This document shows positions 1 to 7,391 of a stretch of 64,000 bases of DNA, one piece after another. The position numbers and the translations under genes are program-made. The notes beneath the pieces were generated by a model. That model was not told where the DNA came from, did not search any database, and saw only the letters and a program-made list of their open reading frames with translations. Position 1 is the first letter of the stretch. Each line of letters opens with the position of its first letter. The DNA is taken from NCBI GenBank assembly GCA_031277855.1, contig JAITLO010000008.1, positions 124,001-188,000 on the forward strand, written 5' to 3'. Source of the DNA: Acidovorax sp. GTDB taxonomy: Bacteria > Pseudomonadota > Gammaproteobacteria > Burkholderiales > Burkholderiaceae_C.

Positions 1-140
1 CTGATACCGTTTCACCATCTATTTTTACGATGCTGAGAAGCTGAAATTTTCGTTTTACTCAAAAAATTTCGATACCTATGATGGGCTATGCCTCGAAAGA
101 AGGCCGCTCAAACCATGAAGCGAAATGCAAAGGAGACAAC
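1..140 (+). promoter_or_regulatory. Upstream region of the CoA-transferase operon
   Basis: This stretch is visibly more AT-rich than the flanking genes (a run of A and T around 45-70) and precedes the first gene of a three-gene operon, so it probably holds its promoter. An AAAGGAG-type ribosome binding site at 129-135 decides the start of the first gene at 141. An upstream in-frame ATG at 78 lacks such a site. I cannot place -35 and -10 boxes with confidence, and the 5' side is cut by the window edge. Confidence 0.4.
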
Positions 141-953
141 ATGCCACAGACAATGGCAGCGATGAGCGTGGATGAGATTGCCGCGCAAATCAGCGATGGT
201 TGCCGGCTTGCCATGCCGGTGGATTACGCGGGGGTGCCCATGGCCATCGTGCCCGCGTTGCTGCGCCGCGCGCCGCGCAATCTGGATTTGGTGGGCGTGC
301 CCACGGCCGGCCTGTCGTTCGACATTCTGATCGGCGCCGGACTGGTGCACAGCCTGGAAACCAGTGCCGTGAGCCTGGGAGAGGCGGGCGGTGCGCCCTG
401 CTTTATGCGGGCCATTGCCAACCGGGCTATTCAGATGAAGGACAGCACCTGCCCGGCCATTCATGCCGGGCTGATGGCGGCCCAAAAGGGCTCGCCCTTC
501 ACCACGCTGCGCGGACTGATTGGCACGGATGTGCTGATGCACCGCTCGGACTGGCGTGTGATGCAAAACCTGTTTTCGGTGGAGCCCGATCCGGTGGTGG
601 CGATTCCCGCATTGCACCCCGATGTCTCGGTGTTCCACGCGCCCATGGCCGACCGGGAGGGCAATGTCTGGATCGGTCGCCGGCGCGAGCTGGCAGCCAT
701 GGCCTATGCCAGCCGCAAGAACTTTGTGACGGTGGAGCGCATCGTGGAGCACCGCCTGCTGGACGACGAGGTCACGGCCGCGGGCGTGCTGCCCGCCATC
801 TATGTGGACGGCATTGCCGTGGCAGAGAAGGGGGCCTGGCCCTATGGCCTCTGGGGGGAGTACGCACCCGACACGGCCGCGCTGCAGCGCTATGCGCAGC
901 AGGCCAAGACCGAAGAAGGGTTTCAGCAATGGATAGCGGAGGTGTACGCATGA
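141..953 (+). CDS. Family I CoA-transferase, subunit A (glutaconate CoA-transferase alpha-like)
   Basis: A 270-residue protein with the fold signature of the alpha subunit of two-chain CoA-transferases (glutaconate CoA-transferase, 3-oxoacid CoA-transferase and IpdA-like proteins): an N-terminal DEIAAQISDG segment, a central D-V-x-V-F-H-A segment near residue 190 and the conserved x-D-x-x-GN-V-W-I-G stretch after it. Family members move CoA between carboxylic acids in the cytoplasm, or in the IpdAB branch hydrolyse a ring intermediate. The start at 141 follows a good ribosome binding site. It overlaps subunit B by four bases (ATGA), which indicates translational coupling. The substrate cannot be told from sequence. 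The CaiB-type gene next to it suggests catabolism of an organic acid through CoA esters. Confidence 0.85.
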   Translation: MPQTMAAMSVDEIAAQISDGCRLAMPVDYAGVPMAIVPALLRRAPRNLDLVGVPTAGLSFDILIGAGLVHSLETSAVSLGEAGGAPCFMRAIANRAIQMKDSTCPAIHAGLMAAQKGSPFTTLRGLIGTDVLMHRSDWRVMQNLFSVEPDPVVAIPALHPDVSVFHAPMADREGNVWIGRRRELAAMAYASRKNFVTVERIVEHRLLDDEVTAAGVLPAIYVDGIAVAEKGAWPYGLWGEYAPDTAALQRYAQQAKTEEGFQQWIAEVYA

Positions 954-1705
954 GCGCCGTGACTTTGCGTGAGCGGCTGATCGTCACGATCGCCTCGCTG
1001 CTCGATGGGGCACGCCATGTGGCCGTGGGTGCTTCTTCGCCGATTCCGGCGGCCGCTGCCATGCTGCTGCGTGCGCAAAAGGAAGCGTTGAACGCGCCTG
1101 CCGTGCGCTTGTCGATTCTGGGCTCGGTCAAGCACAACCTGTTCACCAATGGCTCTGCAGAGCTGTTCGATTGCGCAGGACAGGGGCGAATCGATGCCTT
1201 TTTTCTGGGTGGCGGGCAAATCGATGGCCAGGGCAATATCAACCTGGTGGGCATTGGCGAGTACCCGAACACCCGCGTGCGCTGGCCGGGCTCGTTTGGC
1301 TCTGCCTATCTGTACTTCACCGTGCCCAAGGTGATTCTGTTCCGTGAGGAGCATTCGCCGCGGGTGTTGGTGGACAAGGTCGACTTCATCAGCGCACCCG
1401 GCACCAGCGACCCCAGCGTTTACCGCAAAGGCGGGCCATACGCCCTGCTCACCGGCCTGGGGCTGTTCATGTTCGATCCGCAGCTGGCGCGCTTCCGCCT
1501 GGTGCATATGCACCCCGGCCATACGCTGGACGAGATCCAGGCCGCAACGGGCTTTGCCTTTGATGTGGACCCGCAACTGAGCGTGACCCCGTCTCCCGAT
1601 GCCGCCACGCTGGCGCTGCTCAGGGGCCGGGTACTCCACGAGCTCCAAGAAACCTACCCCGATTTTGCCAAGCAGCTGACCCAGGAGATGGCCCATGCTG
1701 AATAA
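950..1705 (+). CDS. Family I CoA-transferase, subunit B
   Basis: A 251-residue beta-subunit-like partner of the preceding gene. The F-F-L-G-G-G-Q-I-D-x-x-G-N-I-N segment around residues 90-105 is the typical CoA-transferase beta motif, followed by R-W-P-G-S-F-G and a V-D-F-I-S-A-P-G segment. The classical Ser-Glu-Asn-Gly catalytic glutamate signature of ketoacid CoA-transferases is not visible; IpdB-type ring hydrolases are known members of the superfamily that work without a transferase glutamate. Whether this pair is a transferase or a hydrolase is therefore open. The gene starts within the stop codon of subunit A and its last 11 bases overlap the start of the CaiB-like gene, so the three are one operon. 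Confidence 0.82.
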   Translation: MSAVTLRERLIVTIASLLDGARHVAVGASSPIPAAAAMLLRAQKEALNAPAVRLSILGSVKHNLFTNGSAELFDCAGQGRIDAFFLGGGQIDGQGNINLVGIGEYPNTRVRWPGSFGSAYLYFTVPKVILFREEHSPRVLVDKVDFISAPGTSDPSVYRKGGPYALLTGLGLFMFDPQLARFRLVHMHPGHTLDEIQAATGFAFDVDPQLSVTPSPDAATLALLRGRVLHELQETYPDFAKQLTQEMAHAE

Positions 1706-2885
1706 AACAATGAGTGCTGGCGCGTTGGCCGGCGTGCGTGTGATTGATGCCAGCCGTGTGCTGGGCGGGCCTTTCTGTGGCCAGATTCTGGGCGATCATG
1801 GCGCCGATGTGATCAAGGTGGAACCCCCCATGGGCGATGAAACGCGTGGCTGGGGCCCTCCTTTTGTGGGCGATGCGGCGAGTTATTTCATCGGCGTGAA
1901 CCGCAACAAGCGGGACGTGCCCATCGATATGACGCAGGAGCTCGGCCAGGAGCTGCTGCTGCGACTGCTGGAAGATGCCGATGTCTTCATCGAGAACTTC
2001 AAGATCGGTACGCTGGAGAAATGGGGCCTGGGCGGTGACGCGCTGCGCCAGCGCTTTCCGCGTCTGGTGCATTGCCGCATCTCCGGCTTTGGTGCCGATG
2101 GCCCCTACGGCGGCCAGCCCGGCTACGACGCTGCGGTGCAGGCCATGACGGGGCTGATGAGTGTGAATGGCGAGCCCCAGGGCGAGCCCTTGCGCATGGG
2201 GGTGCCCATCATCGACATGGTCACCGGCATGAATGGCGTGATCGGCATTTTGCTGGCGCTGCAGGAGCGCAATCGCAGCGGCGAGGGGCAGTTTGTCGAA
2301 GCCACGCTGTATGACTCCGGTGTGTCTATGCTGCACCCGCACCTGCCCAACTACTATCTGAACGGCAAGGTGCCGCAGCGCTCGGGCAATCGCCACCCCA
2401 ATATCTGTCCTTACGATGCCTTTGAAACCCGCACCGTGCCGCTGTTCCTGGCCGTGGGCAACAACCGCCAGTTTGTGACCCTGTGCAAGGTGCTGGGCAA
2501 GCCGGCGCTGGGTACGGACGAGCGCTTTGTGACGAATGCCTCGCGCAACCTCCACCGCGACGCGTTGCGCGAGGAGCTGGTGGCCCTGCTGTCGCAGCGC
2601 GATGGCCAGCAAATCTCGCAGGAGCTGGTGGCGGCCGGTGTGCCCTGCGGGCCGGTGCGCACCATAGACCAGGTGGTGGACGACCCGCACACCCACCACC
2701 GTGGAATGATTGTCGACATCGACGACTACCGTGGCACGGGCGCGCCGGTCAAGCTCTCGCGCACACCGGCGACCTATCGCAGCCGCCCGCCGGCTTTTGC
2801 GCAGCACACGGACGAGGTGCTCAAGGAGCAGGGCATAGACCCCGCCGCCTACGAAAGCGTGCTGCCGCGCAAGCCCTCCGTATAG
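1695..2885 (+). CDS. CaiB/BaiF family (type III) CoA-transferase
   Basis: A 396-residue protein of usual length for the CaiB/BaiF (formyl-CoA transferase) family, which transfers CoA between acids via enzyme-bound anhydrides. The N-terminus reads L-x-G-V-R-V-I-D-A-S-R-V-L-G-G-P, followed by G-A-D-V-I-K-V-E-P-P and N-K-R-D-V-P-I-D, the usual CoA-binding segments. The region D-V-F-I-E-N-F-K-I-G (about residues 96-105) is also conserved. The catalytic aspartate of the family lies near residue 170 (I-I-D-M-V-T-G-M). It overlaps the previous gene by 11 bases. A type I and a type III CoA-transferase in one operon suggests two successive CoA-ester steps in one catabolic route. Confidence 0.9.
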   Translation: MLNKTMSAGALAGVRVIDASRVLGGPFCGQILGDHGADVIKVEPPMGDETRGWGPPFVGDAASYFIGVNRNKRDVPIDMTQELGQELLLRLLEDADVFIENFKIGTLEKWGLGGDALRQRFPRLVHCRISGFGADGPYGGQPGYDAAVQAMTGLMSVNGEPQGEPLRMGVPIIDMVTGMNGVIGILLALQERNRSGEGQFVEATLYDSGVSMLHPHLPNYYLNGKVPQRSGNRHPNICPYDAFETRTVPLFLAVGNNRQFVTLCKVLGKPALGTDERFVTNASRNLHRDALREELVALLSQRDGQQISQELVAAGVPCGPVRTIDQVVDDPHTHHRGMIVDIDDYRGTGAPVKLSRTPATYRSRPPAFAQHTDEVLKEQGIDPAAYESVLPRKPSV

Positions 2886-2902
2886 TTGGCGACTTGGCAC
2901 AT

Positions 2903-2929
2903 ATCCCCGGGCTCCATAGTCCCGGGGAT
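2903..2929. repeat. Inverted repeat between the CaiB-like gene and lysR
   Basis: A perfect 9-bp inverted repeat, ATCCCCGGG and CCCGGGGAT, with a 9-base loop lies 17 bases after the CaiB-like stop codon and 24 bases before the LysR start. There is no T-run after it, so it is a weak candidate for an intrinsic terminator. It could equally be an mRNA-stabilising hairpin or an operator for the adjacent LysR protein. Confidence 0.6.
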
Positions 2930-2952
2930 GGCAGAAATTCGGGAGCTATGCC

Positions 2953-3828
2953 ATGTTGATCAGATCGCTGCACTCATTTTTGGCGTTGCACCGCTATGGA
3001 ACCATCGTCGCCGCCGCAGAGAAGGTGCACCTTTCGCAGGCGGCCGTCAGCGTGCAGCTCAAGAACATGGAAGACGAGCTGGGCGTGGCCCTGTTTGTGC
3101 GCACCAAGCGTTCACTGGAGTTCACCTCGGCAGGGCGCCAGCTGGTGCCGCTGGCCGAGAAGATGGTGTCTATCTATGAGGAGATGAAGGCACTCAAGGG
3201 CGGCGGGCCTATTGGCGGCTTTCTGTCCCTGGGGGTGATCAACAGCGCCCTGGGCGGCGTGCTGCCGCAATTGCTCAAGGAGATGACGCTGAAGAACCCG
3301 GGGCTGGAGCTGAAGATCATTGCCGGCATCTCGGGCGAGCTGGTGACGCAGGTGAACCGGGGCACCTTGGACATGGCCATCGTGACCGAGCCCCCGCAGC
3401 GCTTTCCCACCAATCTGAATGTGCACTATCTGTACAGCGAGCCTTTTGCCCTGCTCACGCCGGCAGAAGTGCCTTTTCAGGACCTGGTGCAGGCCTTCAA
3501 GTCTTCGACCCCCTATATCGCCTTCGACCGCAGCACCTGGGCCGGGCAGCTCATCGATGAGTTCCTGCTCAAGCGCGGCGTGATGACCAAGCCCTCGATG
3601 GAGCTCAACTCGCTGGATGCGATTGCGGCCCTGGTCAGCCAGGGCCTGGGCATTTCCATCGTGCCGCTGATTCGCGGCGCAGCCTGGCATGCCAGCCCCC
3701 ATCTGCATGTGGTGCGCCTGCCCCATTTCGAGCGGCCGGTGTCGCTGATCACGCGGGCCTCCAACGAGCACGATGCGCTCACGGCGCTGCTGCTGTCTGC
3801 ATTCAGCACAGTGGACTGGACTTCCTGA
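2953..3828 (+). CDS. LysR family transcriptional regulator
   Basis: A 291-residue LysR-type regulator. The N-terminal winged helix-turn-helix (about residues 1-60) contains A-A-E-K-V-H-L-S-Q-A-A-V-S-V-Q-L and E-x-x-L-G-V-A-L-F-V-R, the standard recognition-helix pattern. The C-terminal two-thirds is a periplasmic-binding-protein-like effector domain. It lies 67 bp downstream of the CoA-transferase genes in the same direction and is the likely regulator of that operon, although LysR regulators are more often divergent from their targets. The effector is unknown; a CoA ester or the free acid is a reasonable guess. Confidence 0.93.
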   Translation: MLIRSLHSFLALHRYGTIVAAAEKVHLSQAAVSVQLKNMEDELGVALFVRTKRSLEFTSAGRQLVPLAEKMVSIYEEMKALKGGGPIGGFLSLGVINSALGGVLPQLLKEMTLKNPGLELKIIAGISGELVTQVNRGTLDMAIVTEPPQRFPTNLNVHYLYSEPFALLTPAEVPFQDLVQAFKSSTPYIAFDRSTWAGQLIDEFLLKRGVMTKPSMELNSLDAIAALVSQGLGISIVPLIRGAAWHASPHLHVVRLPHFERPVSLITRASNEHDALTALLLSAFSTVDWTS

Positions 3829-3835
3829 GCAGCCT

Positions 3836-3870
3836 GCACAGCGCCGCGATATATGGAGTCGGCGCTGTGC
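3836..3870. terminator. Hairpin between convergent lysR and gor
   Basis: GCACAGCGCCG and CGGCGCTGTGC form a perfect 11-bp stem with a 13-base loop, exactly between the converging ends of the LysR gene (stop at 3828) and glutathione reductase (stop at 3881). The strength and location suit a two-way transcription end, although neither side has a strong T-run. Confidence 0.6.
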
Positions 3871-3880
3871 ATGGCTGGAC

Positions 3881-5242
3881 TCACCCGTGCTGGCGCGCGG
3901 GCTCGCGCATCAGCACAAACTCTTCTGCCGAGGTGGGGTGCATGGCCATGGTGCGGTCAAAGTCGCGCTTGGTGGCGCCCGCGCTGATGGCAATGGCCAG
4001 GCCCTGGATGATTTCGGGCGCGTCGGCCCCCAGCATATGTATGCCCACCACACGGTCCGAGGCGCGCTCCACGATGAGCTTCATATAGGTGCGTTCCTGG
4101 CTGCCCACAAACGCCTTCTTCATGGGGCGGAACTGGCTGGTGTAGACATCGCAGGGGCCTTGCGCCATGGCCTGTGCCTCGGTCAGGCCGATGGTGGCAA
4201 TCGGCGGTGAGCAGAATACGGCGCTGGCGATGTTGGCATGGCTGACTTGCACCGCGCGCCCGCCGAACTCCGTATCCGCAAAGGCCCGGCCTTCTGCAAT
4301 GGCCACCGGCGTGAGGTTGACGCGGTTGGTGACGTCTCCGATCGCCCAGATGCCAGGGGCCGTGGTGCGGCTGTCCGCATCCACGGGAATCGCGCCGGCC
4401 GCATCGGTGTGGATGCCCACGCTCTCCAGACCCAGCTGGCGCACATTGGGCCGTCGGCCTGTGGCATTGAGCACCGCATCGGCCCTCAGCGATGTGCCAT
4501 TGGCGAGCTGCAGCGCAAAGCCGGCGTCGGTTTTCTGCAGCGCCTGGGCCTGCATGCCTGGGTGCAGGTGCACGCCAAGGCTCTCCAGCGCGTGCACCGC
4601 CTGCTGGCGTAGGTCTTCGTCGAATCCGCGCAGCGGCAGGTCGGCGCGATAGGCCATGGACACCTGCACGCCCAGCCTGGCGAGTATGGAGGCGAACTCG
4701 ACGGCAATATAGCCGGCGCCAATCACCAGCAGCGACTGGGGCAGGGCTTGCAGCTGCAGGATGTCGTCCGAGGTCCAGGCCTGCTCTATGCCCGGGATGC
4801 CGTCCGTGGACGGCGCGCCGCCGGTGGCGATCAGAATGCGCTCGGCCTGGTATTGCTGGCCATTGGCCTCGACCAGATGCTTGCCGACGATGCGTGCATG
4901 GCCCAGCAAGGTCTGTACACCGGAGTTGGCAAGCATCTGGCCATATACACCCTCCAGCCGGTCCAGCTCGCGGTCCTTGGCCTGCGTCCAGCGGGCCATG
5001 TCGAATTCGGTCGACACCTCGCCCCAACCAAAGGCGCTGGCCTCGGCGAAGGCGCTGCGCAGCTCCGAGGCATACATCATGAGTTTTTTGGGAATGCAGC
5101 CGCGCAGCACACAGGTGCCGCCCACGCGCGTGCCTTCAATCAGCAATACCTTGGCGCCATAGCTGGCAGCGCGGCGAGATGCCGCAATGCCGCCAGAGCC
5201 TGCGCCGATGACGATGAGGTCGAATGTCTTGGAAATAGTCAT
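3881..5242 (-). CDS. gor: Glutathione reductase
   Basis: A 453-residue FAD-dependent pyridine nucleotide-disulfide oxidoreductase that reduces glutathione disulfide with NADPH in the cytoplasm. The FAD-binding G-A-G-S-G-G is at about residues 13-18, followed by the redox-active G-G-T-C-V-L-R-G-C-I-P-K-K motif near residue 45. The second Rossmann motif is G-A-G-Y-I-A-V-E-F. The C-terminal M-H-P-T-S-A-E-E-F contains the catalytic histidine and glutamate typical of glutathione reductase. The start at 5242 is chosen because the FAD motif sits at the expected distance and because it overlaps the GST stop codon by four bases (ATGA). It is co-transcribed downstream of the GST gene. Confidence 0.93.
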   Translation of the reverse strand: MTISKTFDLIVIGAGSGGIAASRRAASYGAKVLLIEGTRVGGTCVLRGCIPKKLMMYASELRSAFAEASAFGWGEVSTEFDMARWTQAKDRELDRLEGVYGQMLANSGVQTLLGHARIVGKHLVEANGQQYQAERILIATGGAPSTDGIPGIEQAWTSDDILQLQALPQSLLVIGAGYIAVEFASILARLGVQVSMAYRADLPLRGFDEDLRQQAVHALESLGVHLHPGMQAQALQKTDAGFALQLANGTSLRADAVLNATGRRPNVRQLGLESVGIHTDAAGAIPVDADSRTTAPGIWAIGDVTNRVNLTPVAIAEGRAFADTEFGGRAVQVSHANIASAVFCSPPIATIGLTEAQAMAQGPCDVYTSQFRPMKKAFVGSQERTYMKLIVERASDRVVGIHMLGADAPEIIQGLAIAISAGATKRDFDRTMAMHPTSAEEFVLMREPARQHG

Positions 5243-5880
5243 GTCCTGGTCGTTGGGGAAAGAGAGGGAAGCGCCAGTGCGCGCTGCACCGCAGGGCGTG
5301 CCTGGATGCGCTGCAGCCAATCGTGCAGCCGGGGAAAGTCGGCCCATGGAATGCCGAACTTTTCCGACAATCGCAGCCAGGGAAAGATGGCCATATCGGC
5401 AATGGAGTATGCACCGCCTGCAAAGTAGGTCTTGTTTTGCAGATGCTGCTCCATCACCGCATGGATGCGGCGCACCTCGCCGCCAAAGCGCTCCAGGGCG
5501 TAGGCATCATCGGGCTTGGCACGCCCTCTGAAGTGGCTGAACTGGCCCATCATGGGGCCGACAGCACTCATCTGGAACATCAGCCACTGCAGGGCTGCGC
5601 TGCGTTCCACGGGTTGCTGCGAGAGAAAGCGCTGGTATTTCTCCGCCAGGTAAATGAGGATGGCGCCCGACTCAAACACCGTGAGTGGCTGGTCAGAGCC
5701 CACATCACTGTCTATGAGCACCGGAATCTTGCCGTTGACGCTGTGTGGCGCAAGCAGTGCGGCAAAGCCTGGTTTGTCGTTGAGGTCGGCGGGGTGAATG
5801 CGATAAACCGCATTGCACTCCTCCAGCATGATGTGCACCTTGTGCCCGTTGGGTGTGCCCCAGGTCAATAAATCCAGCAT
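5239..5880 (-). CDS. Glutathione S-transferase, YfcG/Ure2-like
   Basis: A 213-residue GST. The N-terminal thioredoxin-like domain begins L-L-T-W-G-T-P-N-G-H-K-V, which matches the T-P-N-G-H-K segment of the YfcG/Ure2p-like (Nu-class) GSTs. These act mainly as glutathione-dependent disulfide reductases. The F-E-S-G-A-I-L-I-Y-L-A glutathione-binding motif is at about residues 70-80, and a helical C-terminal domain follows. It overlaps gor by four bases, so the enzyme and the system that recycles its glutathione are translationally coupled. The start at 5880 aligns with the family; a longer reading to 5937 adds non-conserved residues. Confidence 0.9.
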   Translation of the reverse strand: MLDLLTWGTPNGHKVHIMLEECNAVYRIHPADLNDKPGFAALLAPHSVNGKIPVLIDSDVGSDQPLTVFESGAILIYLAEKYQRFLSQQPVERSAALQWLMFQMSAVGPMMGQFSHFRGRAKPDDAYALERFGGEVRRIHAVMEQHLQNKTYFAGGAYSIADMAIFPWLRLSEKFGIPWADFPRLHDWLQRIQARPAVQRALALPSLSPTTRT

Positions 5881-5949
5881 CTGAGAGAAAAAGGGAGAGA
5901 GGTTGCAGGCAAGCCATGGGAAAGGGTGCCGAGGCACCCTTGCTTAGAG

Positions 5950-6064
5950 CCGCTCACAGAGCCCAGCAAATCGAAGATTTGCCTTGGAGACGAGGTGCGA
6001 AGACGCAGGCAGTACAGAGGTACGACAAGACGAGGCAACGATGTATCCAGGGCTGTGTGAGCGG
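5950..6064. repeat. 115-bp MITE-like dispersed repeat, copy 1
   Basis: This element is bounded by imperfect terminal inverted repeats: CCGCTCACAGAGCCC at 5950-5964 and GGGCTGTGTGAGCGG at 6050-6064, one mismatch in 15. A second copy of exactly the same length lies in opposite orientation at 36741-36855. Both copies begin three bases after the stop codon of a gene, here the Bug-family gene on the minus strand. It has no coding capacity. Size, inverted ends and placement suggest a small non-autonomous element or a transcript-end structure. Confidence 0.85.
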
Positions 6065-6067
6065 GTC

Positions 6068-7045
6068 TCAGTTGCCGAATTCCAGCTTGGCAGTCTTCAC
6101 GGTGGTGATATAGGACTGCAAATCGCTGTTGACGCGGGCCGTCATCTGCTCCGGCGTGGAGGTCATGACCTCGATGTCGAAGCTCTCGATCTTGGCCTTG
6201 ACCTCGGGCATGGCCAGAATCTTGTTCAGCGCCGCATTGGTCTTTTTGACGATGTCTGCCGGTGTGCCTGCGGGGAATACAAAGCCATACCACACGCCCA
6301 CTTCAAAGCTGCCGGGTACGCCCGCTTCGCTCATGCTGGGGACTTCGGGGAAGGACGCAGAGCGCTTGCGGCCGGTCACCATCAAGGGGCGCAGCTTGCC
6401 GGACGCCACAAACGGCTTGGTGGCCGTGGTGGTGTCGATGATGTATTCCACCTCCTTGGCCAGCATGGCATTGAGCGCTGGCGAGCTGCCCTTGTAGGGC
6501 ACGTGCACGCCATCGAGCTTGGTGGCGTTTTTGATCATTTCGGCCGCGAAGTAGGTGCCAAAGCAGCAGGAGGCATAGCTGAACTTGCTGTTTTGGGCCT
6601 GCGATGCTGCTTCCAGCTCCTTGAAGCTCTTGATCTTGGAGTCCGTGCTGACGGCCAGCAGATAGGGGGACTGCCCAATGGTGCCTATGAAGGCGAAGTC
6701 GGCGATGGGGTCGACGGGAAAGTCCTTCTTCACCACCTTGTTGAGCGCAAAGCTGCTGGTGGTCAGGCCTATGGTGTAGCCGTCTTTTTCCGAACGTGCG
6801 ACCGACTGCAGCGCAATCACCATGTCCCCGCCCGGCTTGTTTTGCACGATGACGGGAGTCTCCCATTGCTCGTTGAGCTTTTGCCCCACGATGCGCGCCA
6901 GAATGTCCGAAGCCCCCCCCGGAGCGAACGGCACAATCAAATTGATGGCCTTGCCTTTTTTGGGATAGTCCTGCGCAACCGCGCTGCCACCCACGACGAG
7001 CATGCCGGCCGCGATGGCAGCAGCCGAAAGAAATCTATGTTTCAC
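6068..7045 (-). CDS. Bug-family tripartite tricarboxylate transporter substrate-binding protein
   Basis: A 325-residue periplasmic binding protein of the Bug (TctC-like) family, greatly expanded in Comamonadaceae and relatives. The GTG start at 7045 follows an AGGAGA site at 7052-7057 and gives a clean signal peptide (M-K-H-R-F-L-S-A-A-A... cleaved near A-V-A|Q-D). The mature part has the family motif I-N-L-I-V-P-F-A-P-G-G-A-S-D and the later V-P-Y-K-G-S-S-P-A-L-N-A. It would capture a carboxylate or similar small molecule. No TctA/TctB membrane partners lie nearby, which is common for orphan Bug proteins. The ligand is unknown. Confidence 0.92.
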   Translation of the reverse strand: MKHRFLSAAAIAAGMLVVGGSAVAQDYPKKGKAINLIVPFAPGGASDILARIVGQKLNEQWETPVIVQNKPGGDMVIALQSVARSEKDGYTIGLTTSSFALNKVVKKDFPVDPIADFAFIGTIGQSPYLLAVSTDSKIKSFKELEAASQAQNSKFSYASCCFGTYFAAEMIKNATKLDGVHVPYKGSSPALNAMLAKEVEYIIDTTTATKPFVASGKLRPLMVTGRKRSASFPEVPSMSEAGVPGSFEVGVWYGFVFPAGTPADIVKKTNAALNKILAMPEVKAKIESFDIEVMTSTPEQMTARVNSDLQSYITTVKTAKLEFGN

Positions 7046-7391
7046 CTGTGTCTCCTTGGATTTTTGATAGCTCTTGTAGTCGGTGCTTTGCGTTCTCCTG
7101 GGTGAGCAGGGCGCAAAGTCATCCGAGTACAAAATGTAGGAAAGGACAGGGGAAGGTGGGCTAGCTTTTCTTGAGGCTGAAACTGGATATTTTTAAGGTT
7201 GTGCTGGCCAGAGGAGGGGCGGCTCGCGGCCTGCGCCACTCCTCGCAGAGGGAGACCTTGGGCTTCACCATCATTCCTGGGCAGTTTGCAGCCGCCCAGG
7301 TGCAGCACCACCGTATCTTGCCGTGGTGTTGGGGCGGAATGAGGGGGCGAAATTCCCATCTACCGCTGCGGTGCAGCGTGGGAGATTTCGA
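7046..7391. other. 346-bp intergenic region between the Bug and GMC genes
   Basis: Both flanking genes run on the minus strand, so this region holds the 3' end of the GMC transcript and the promoter of the Bug gene. The ribosome binding site of the Bug gene is at 7052-7057. A degenerate copy of the short AGCTATCA-type motif common in this group occurs near 7065-7072. I see no gene, clear terminator or confident promoter. Confidence 0.4.
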
